Assembly: GCA_002104945.1 (NCBI GenBank)
Contig: MCFH01000003.1
Span: 1,426,001 to 1,490,000 of the forward strand
Direction of reading: 5' to 3'
Source: Piromyces finnis
Taxonomy: Eukaryota > Neocallimastigomycota > Neocallimastigomycetes > Neocallimastigales > Neocallimastigaceae
Length of the DNA: 64,000 nt
Part shown: piece after piece, positions 50,135-64,000 of the stretch
How the letters are laid out: each line of letters opens with the position of its first letter
Numbering within the stretch: the stretch's first letter is position 1
Translations under genes and position numbers: made by a program
Notes under the pieces: generated by a model
What the model saw: the letters and a program-made list of their open reading frames with translations, nothing else
Databases searched by the model: none
Told to the model about the DNA's origin: nothing

Positions 50135-50933
50135 TAAAACCGACGCCAAAGTAGATTAATTGATATAATAATTGTATTGTTTTTTTAAGATAATACTAAA
50201 AAAAAAAAAAAAAAAAAAAAAAAAACTTGACAAGTCTATTTTAATGGACTTACTGTCAAAGTTCAATAACTTTATTATTTCTACTCGTTATGATAATCCC
50301 AAAAAAAAAAAAATAGTTTAAATTACCTTTTACATGTTTTTAAAATTAAAAAAAATCTGCTTTTATTTATTTTCCTAACTACTGAAATAAAAAAAAAAAA
50401 GAATTATCTATTCTATTTTAAAATTGAAATTATCTTTTTTTAAAAGGTACACTACTATAACAAAAAATGGAATATTCTACTCATAAAATGAAATAGAAAT
50501 TAAACAATATTAGTCTATAGAGACATTATCACCTATTTATTAGTTATAGAAATTTCTTTTATTATAAAAAAATTTATTCTTTTCAGAGTTGAATCAATAT
50601 GAATAATGTATACATTTATATTCATAGATGTATTCATGATGTGTGTTACTTCATTAATATTAACAAAAATAAATGAAAAGGATGAAAAAAAAAAAAAAAG
50701 TGATATGGTATTTACAAAAAAGATATGAATAGTATTGTATTATCAAACTTTTTTTTTTTTCTTTAAAAAAAATAATTCATGAAATATAAAAGATATAATA
50801 AAAAAAATTAACTAAAAAAAAACTACTAATTTGATATGCATTTCACCCCACAAGTATACATTAAAAAACTTTTTAATTTAATATACGTTCTCTTGTTCTT
50901 TTTTTTTAAAAAAAAAAAAAAAGAAAAAAAAAC

Positions 50934-52963
<2,030 letters not shown>

Positions 52964-53887
52964 TTTATTATTATATTATTATTATATTAATATTATTATT
53001 TATTTGTTATTCCTTTTTTTATTATTATTTGTTTAAATTAAAAAAAAATTGCAATGATTTAACAAAATGTATTTTATAAAAATATATTTTATATTCAACA
53101 AATTTTAATCTAAATTTCTTAACAAATATAACTTTCTTTTAAAATTAAGAAAAAAAATAAAACTTTAATTTTTTTTTTCAATCTATTTTTTTTAATACTA
53201 TAAATTTAAATTTTTTAAAGTGTACAATGAAATAAGTAAAATTTATTTGTTAAAAATGTTTGTATACATTATACATTACATTAATATAATATAAAATGAA
53301 AAATAAATCCATGAATACTTTGCCACCAGTATCTAATGGAAAAAATTTTTGAAAAAATAGTTATTATATTTTCTGTATGTTAATTATTTTTTTTAAATAG
53401 TATTAACATAATGAATTGATGTTGTTATACAATAGGACTTATTAATAATAAAAACTGGTATTATTATTATCAAAAGGTATAAATAAGGAATATACAAAAT
53501 AGGCATAATTTTTTAATAAATGATAATTTATTTATAAAAGTCAACAAAAATATGAATCATATTATGGGTTAGATTATAATTAAAAATTTTTAAATAATTA
53601 TTGTTGGTTAAAATTCCTCAATTTGAAGCTTTTGAAGTTATTAACCATTCTAACATAGTTTGGTTTGATATATCTTTTTTTTTTTTTTTTTTTTTTTTTT
53701 GAAAAAGTTAAGATTATATAGGAGCTTTTTAGCCTTTTAAATTTTCACATAGTAGTGATAAGAAAACAACTTTTAAATATCGTCACATTTTTAAGTATAC
53801 TGCTTTATTAATATAATTTTAAATTACTTCAAAATGTTACTAGATTAATAAAATTAATAAAATAATATCGTTTATTTATTTATTGTT

Positions 53888-53918
<31 letters not shown>

Positions 53919-54166
53919 TTTGTTTTGTTTTTATAAATCTTTATTATTCAATAATAGCTTATATAATAGTATATTTGACAAAATCTTGGAATACTTCAGT
54001 AGTAAATATAAATAATATTAAAGAACTATATATAAAAATTATTAAATGAAATTTATAATATATGTATAAAACTATATTAATTTTCTTTTTTTAAATTAAT
54101 TATAAATAAAAATTTAATAGTATAATAAAATAATTTATAAAAAAAAGTCAAATTTATTATATAGTC
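52964..54166. other. Divergent promoter region of RAD51 and ATG7
   Basis: 1.2 kb, AT-rich, with a T30 run near 53671-53700 and a TTG-rich tract at about 53883-53920. No binding site I can name with support. Confidence 0.5.
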
Positions 54167-57807
<3,641 letters not shown>

Positions 57808-58347
57808 ATGATTAAATAAAAATTAACTAGCAATATATATATATAACATAATTATCATCAATAATCATTATAACTATAAACATAACCATTATTATAAATT
57901 GAAAAAGTTTATACTAGTATTAGTAATACTAATAATCATTGTAATTACACTATTTAAATTAATCTACTTGATAGTAAATTTTTTTATTGATTTTATTATA
58001 ACATTTTTTTAATAAATATTATATATGTAAATATTTAAAGAAAAGGAATATTGAATGTATCAATATTTTTAATCTCTATTAAACCAGAGAAATATTATGA
58101 AAATAAAAATAAATAAAATTTCATAAATCATCAATGAATTTTAATATTAAGATATGTATTGGTTATACTATTGAAAATAATAAAATATAGACAACTATTA
58201 AGGATATTAACAAAATAATGGAAATAATAATTATTAATTAAAAATAAATATGTAAAAAAATAAAAAAAATAAATAAATTATCAGATATAAAAGTGAATAG
58301 GTCATGTTTTGTTTTAAAAAAAAAAAAAATAATTTTTTTTTCCACTA
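57808..58347. other. Convergent intergenic region
   Basis: 540 bp between the ATG7 and chitinase stop codons. AT-rich; nothing recognised beyond likely 3' UTRs. Confidence 0.5.
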
Positions 58348-60679
58348 CTATATAAAAATAGTTCCTATTATAACAAAAAATAATAAAGTCATAAATAGGT
58401 GATGCATTTTATATGATGGGAAAGCACTAGAGGTAGACAATAAATGTTCAAGCATTAAATTATCTTCATATTTCCAATGACAATTAGTATTATAAAATTC
58501 TGAATTCAATGAAGTAAACTTATTACAAATATTATCTTCTGTTTTTATTATTGTCTTCATCATTTTATTATTCTTTTTTCTCTTATCGTCTATCGCTACT
58601 GATGTTTTATTATATTGTAAACTATAATCGATCTTTAATAATTCATTGACATAGTTAACAATTGAATATTGAGGAAGTTTAGAATCTCTTCCTAATTCCC
58701 AGTAAAATATACCACCTAATCCTTTATCAATTATAAAATTAACTTTGGGTAATACACCTTTTTTTGATTCATATGTTGCGTAAATATGTGTGTTTGGGTT
58801 GTATAAATAACTTGCTATTGAATATACATAATTTAAATATATATATATATATTAATATAATTTTATATAATGTAAAGTTTTAATGGGATGGTTTTTTTTT
58901 TTTTTTTTTAAATTACCTTGAGCTTCAGGATCGTAGTAATCAATAAAACCATTATTTAAATATTCTTCCATTAATACATTATAACCGGATGTCCCTAGAG
59001 CTATATCCTTATTAAATGGCATGTTTAATCCAGGATATTCTGTTGAATTATTACGAACAGCGTAATATTCTCTCGAAAAGAAAGGAATTCCAATAATTAA
59101 TTGTGTTAATTTAAATGACGACTTTGTAAGATACTTTTTTTTTTTTTTTATGTTTGTTTAATTTATAAATATTATTATATAGAATTATAAAATTAGAGAT
59201 TAATACTTTATTTAATTTAAATAATTTACTTTATTGCTAATTAATATTTAATATATTACAGATTCTAGGCATTGATGTACGCAACGATATTTTGCTTCTC
59301 CAGTGTCTTTATTAACATATAATAAATATATATATATATATATTTATTTTGCAATATATAATTAATATGTAAATATTATATTTTATATATATTTATAAAT
59401 GAATTACCATGACTGGAAGGGCTCCAATTTGAATTATGTCTAGTGACTGATGTTCCATAGGCTAATTCATACAACTATGAAAAAATTTTAATTTTTTTTT
59501 ATAATAATTTTTAAATTATAATGTTATTGCAATGTTAATTCTTTTTACATTAAATTTTAATTATTAAATATTTTACCATAATTAAAATCCAGTTAAGATT
59601 TTCTACAAAAATGTTCATAACACTAATATTATTTGCTAAATAATCAGGAATAGATGCTGGAAGAGCTAAAGTAATATACCAATCTTGATGGCCAGTTAAA
59701 TTCCAATATTCTCTTAATTCTTTTATAAAGGCAGCTAAATTAATACCATCATTTTCATTATGGTTTGTTCCTACATCACCACCTGATACTGGATATTCCC
59801 AATCAATATCTAATTACAGGAAAGAAAAAATATCATAATTTTATATAGAATTATTTTTTTATTATTATTATTAAAATATCGAATATAATTTCAAAGAAAT
59901 GATTAAATACTAATCTATCTATCTATCTATATTTACCAACACCTTCAAAAATAGGAAATTTTGTAAACCAATTTGTGATAGATTGTATAAATACTTGTCG
60001 TGATTGAGGCGTTAAAAAGGTATCTGAAAATCTTTGAGAATTACCCCATCCACCGATAGAGAGAATTATTTTTAAATGAGGATACTTTTGTTTTAATAAA
60101 AATAATTGATAATAACTACCTATAAAATATTTTTTTTTTCATAATCATTCAATACAAGAAAGTATTAAGTTTTTTTTTTTTTAATAAATTCATTAATACG
60201 TATATATATATATATAGCTGTTTAATTTTTTTTCATATTTTTCTTTTTGTATATACCTTTTAAGCAACTAATACAATTATTTTGACTTTGATGATAAATT
60301 CTTTCAACATCTTCATATTGGTTAAATGGTTGAACTTGATTATTACTATCTATTGTCCCGAAAGCATAAATGATATGTGAAAATTTCGAACCATCAATTG
60401 ATAATGGATCATTTAATGATCCTATTTTATTGAAAATTATAATAATAATTAAATACACACAGTTTATTAATATATTATTTTAGAATTAATGCAATATCCT
60501 ATATTTTTTTAGTTAAGTAAATCTTTATATATTAATTATAGTTGGTTGTTAATACCATCAAAATATCCAAAAGATAGTACTTGGTTTGAATTTTCACTTC
60601 TAACATCTGATATAAATATTGAAAATATTAAAAGTATGAAAGTCTTTAACAGAAATGTGTTTGAAATTCCCATTAACAT
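58348..60679 (-). CDS. GH18 chitinase, secreted, with C-terminal hydrophobic anchor
   Basis: Eight exons (60556-60679, 60257-60421, 59937-60119, 59577-59809, 59408-59474, 59260-59306, 58917-59133, 58348-58814) join to 500 residues. Signal peptide at 1-26 (MLMGISNTFLLKTFILLIF...). Glycoside hydrolase family 18 marks: GYFDG start strand, HIIYAFGTID, ILSIGGWG near residues 115-122, and the catalytic DIDWE with Glu near 162 complete; FYWELGRD near the barrel end. It should cleave chitin beta-1,4 bonds. After the barrel there is a tail of about 100 residues with Lys-rich and Asn-Xaa-Thr sites, ending in a hydrophobic segment (MTLLFFVIIGTIFI) with almost nothing after it, which fits a GPI-anchor signal or a tail anchor. 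A wall-remodelling role is therefore more likely than free secretion. Two in-frame ATGs compete for the start; the upstream one is used. Confidence 0.92.
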
Positions 60680-62376
60680 GGTTGACTAGATAAGATAGCT
60701 ATGAAATATTGTTAAATATTATTTTTATGTTATTTTTATAATATATATTTCTGTTAATGGATTGATGATATTTCCTTGCTCCTTTCTTTTTTTTTTTTTT
60801 TGTTAATTGTAATAATTTAACAGGGTAAACATTTAATCACAGATATTATTATTCCTTTTGGTTAATAATTCTCAATGTTAACTCCATATGAATTCAATAA
60901 ATGAAAAATATTAATAAAATAAAAATTAAAAAAAGTTTAATATATATATTTATTAAGAATAAGAAATTAATTAAAAAAATATTAAATATAAAAAATTTAA
61001 ATTAAATTAAAAAATTAAAATTATTGGTTTTTAAAAAAGAAATTTGAAATGTTTAAACTATTGAATTGAAGTTGAGGGATGGAAAAAGAGAATACGATTA
61101 AAAAAAAATTGAGAAAATGTATGGTTATATTCTGTTATATTGTATTTTATAATGATTATATTCATAAAAGGAAAGAATATCATTATTACTAAAATTATAC
61201 AATAATATATAATTAATTAGTTTTTTTTTTTTTAACTTTAAAAGAATATTAAGAAATCATTCTCAAAAGTTATATATTACCATCATTAATAATAATAATA
61301 TTTCTAGCTCATGAAACTTTTTTATTATTATTAAAACTTAGTGTTAATTTATATATAAATAAATTTGTTTTTTTTTTTTTAAAAAAAACGATAAACTTTA
61401 TAAAATTATAAATGACATGTTTTATAAATTTTGTAGATTAAATGAAAATTTTATTACATTTTAAAGATATAATGTCATAACTTGATAGTTATATACTCAT
61501 AGAGTGTATTAATGATGATGATCACAATCAACTTGTAATCTTTTAATAATTATGAATATCTCCTACAGAGACATCATTATATTTCAATTAATGTTTGTAT
61601 GTTATTGTATCAAATAATTAAAAAATGTAGAAAGATAAAAATCCTTTACCTACATTCATTAATTGCAACGTTTTTTTTTTTTTTATCTAAAATTAGTTAT
61701 CTATTATTATCTTTTTTTTTTTTTTTTTCCATATATCATAGATATCATTATTATTAAATTTTTTTTATTTTTTATTTTTATTTTTTTAAAAAAAAAAAAA
61801 ACAAATTATAAATTTAGTTTAAATTGTTATTTAGATATATTATATTTTTACTTGTTTTTTTTTTTTTTTTTATTCATTATAATATGTAATTATGATTAGG
61901 TTTATTTTTGTATTAAAATTAATGCTACATTTATACCTCTATTAATTTAGTATTTTCATATTTAAAAATTCTTTTTTTTTTTAAATTATTTCTTTTATTT
62001 TAATTAATATTGTTATAAATGTTTTGTTTTGTTTTTCTATTTACTTTTTTTTTTGAATTTTGAATTTTGTATTAACCATAATTATTTCTTTTTATGATGA
62101 TGATGATGATGATGATTTTATTTATTCTTTAATGAAAAAAATACCTATAATTTTATGGTTCTAAATAAAATTTTATATTTAAATAGCTTTGATTTAAAAA
62201 AAAAAAAAAAAAAATTTAATTTAAATTACAATTATAAATAATTAATGATAACTTCATAAATATAATTAGTTTTTAATGAATTATTCTCAACATAAAACAT
62301 AAAATAGAATATGAAAAAAATAAAAAAAAAAAAAAAAGAGAATAAATTTATTGAAGAAATATTAAATATTTAATGT
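60680..62376. other. Intergenic 1.7 kb
   Basis: Between the chitinase start and the aminotransferase stop. T-rich with homopolymers and a short (GAT)n at about 62096-62115. No gene seen. Confidence 0.5.
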
Positions 62377-63807
<1,431 letters not shown>

Positions 63808-64000
63808 CTTTTTTTTTTTTTTAGTTGTTATTGTTAAAAATATTAAAATATAATTTTATATTTATATATCCGGATTATTTGAAATTAAATTGTTGAAAAA
63901 ATTTCATTTAAATTATGATAGTATAATATAAACATTTTATAAAGCAAAATATATATATATATAATAAAAAAAATTAATCGTTTCATTCAAATTACTTTTA

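Larger units (their letters stand above)
45146..50933. other. 5.8-kb gene-poor region
   Basis: From the start of the repeat-protein gene to the stop of RAD51. It is AT-rich throughout with an (ATT)n tract at about 45988-46018, a pentanucleotide satellite, an (ATTT)n tract and long A or T runs. I found no open frame with the composition of the neighbouring genes and no RNA gene. Genes with very short exons could be missed by eye. Confidence 0.5.

Overview
The window is nuclear DNA from an extremely AT-rich, intron-dense fungus. The best fit is an anaerobic gut fungus (Neocallimastigomycota). Reasons: genes carry many short (about 50-120 nt) introns; coding exons stand out as islands of higher GC; secreted proteins have a signal peptide followed by a Lys-Arg (Kex2-type) site; a secreted CE2-type polysaccharide esterase is present; a fungal Caf120/Skg3-like PH protein is present; and one gene resembles a ciliary transition-fibre protein, as expected in a zoospore-forming lineage. 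The assignment is an inference from content, not a database match.

Layout. 77-3428 (-): Asn-rich FBF1-like protein, cut by the left edge. 4724-7949 (-): complete 11-exon transketolase. 10397-14296 (-): choline-transporter-like (CTL/SLC44) membrane protein, 13 exons. 15034-16722 (-): REEP/Yop1-type ER-shaping protein. 19879-26378 (+): 2021-residue Caf120/Skg3-like PH protein with very long acidic and Ser/Lys-rich tails. 27305-28441 (+): secreted alpha/beta hydrolase. 29142-30347 (-): unrecognised intronless 401-residue ORF. 31104-33560 (-) and 42407-45145 (-): a pair of secreted repeat proteins. 35817-41900: a pile of broken LINE retrotransposons lying between that pair. 45146-50933: gene desert with satellites. 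50934-52963 (-): RAD51. 54167-57807 (+): ATG7. 58348-60679 (-): GH18 chitinase with a C-terminal membrane/GPI-like tail. 62377 to the right edge (-): class I aminotransferase, 5' end missing. I joined exons by hand; for transketolase, RAD51, ATG7, the chitinase, the hydrolase, the Caf120-like gene and the FBF1-like fragment the joined length is an exact multiple of three with an open frame.

The most interesting item is the secreted pair. Both proteins have the same layout: signal peptide, Kex2-type site at the same residue, a six-cysteine module, a stalk of 10-residue tandem repeats, and a second six-cysteine module at the extreme C-terminus. In one, a CE2-type SGNH esterase is placed in the middle of the stalk. 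In the other there is only stalk, about 70 near-identical repeats. The two stalks share a decapeptide consensus, and the two upstream regions share a short conserved block. I do not recognise the cysteine module as a named family. The pair looks like a local duplication that produced an enzyme and a non-catalytic (scaffold, wall or spacer) partner.

The LINE cluster allows a clear reading of one event: a 5'-truncated LINE with a 36-nt poly(A) tail, an AATAAA signal and a 13-bp target-site duplication is inserted inside the reverse-transcriptase gene of an older LINE. The rest of the window is housekeeping: pentose phosphate metabolism, choline/lipid membrane functions, autophagy, recombination, chitin turnover and amino-acid metabolism.
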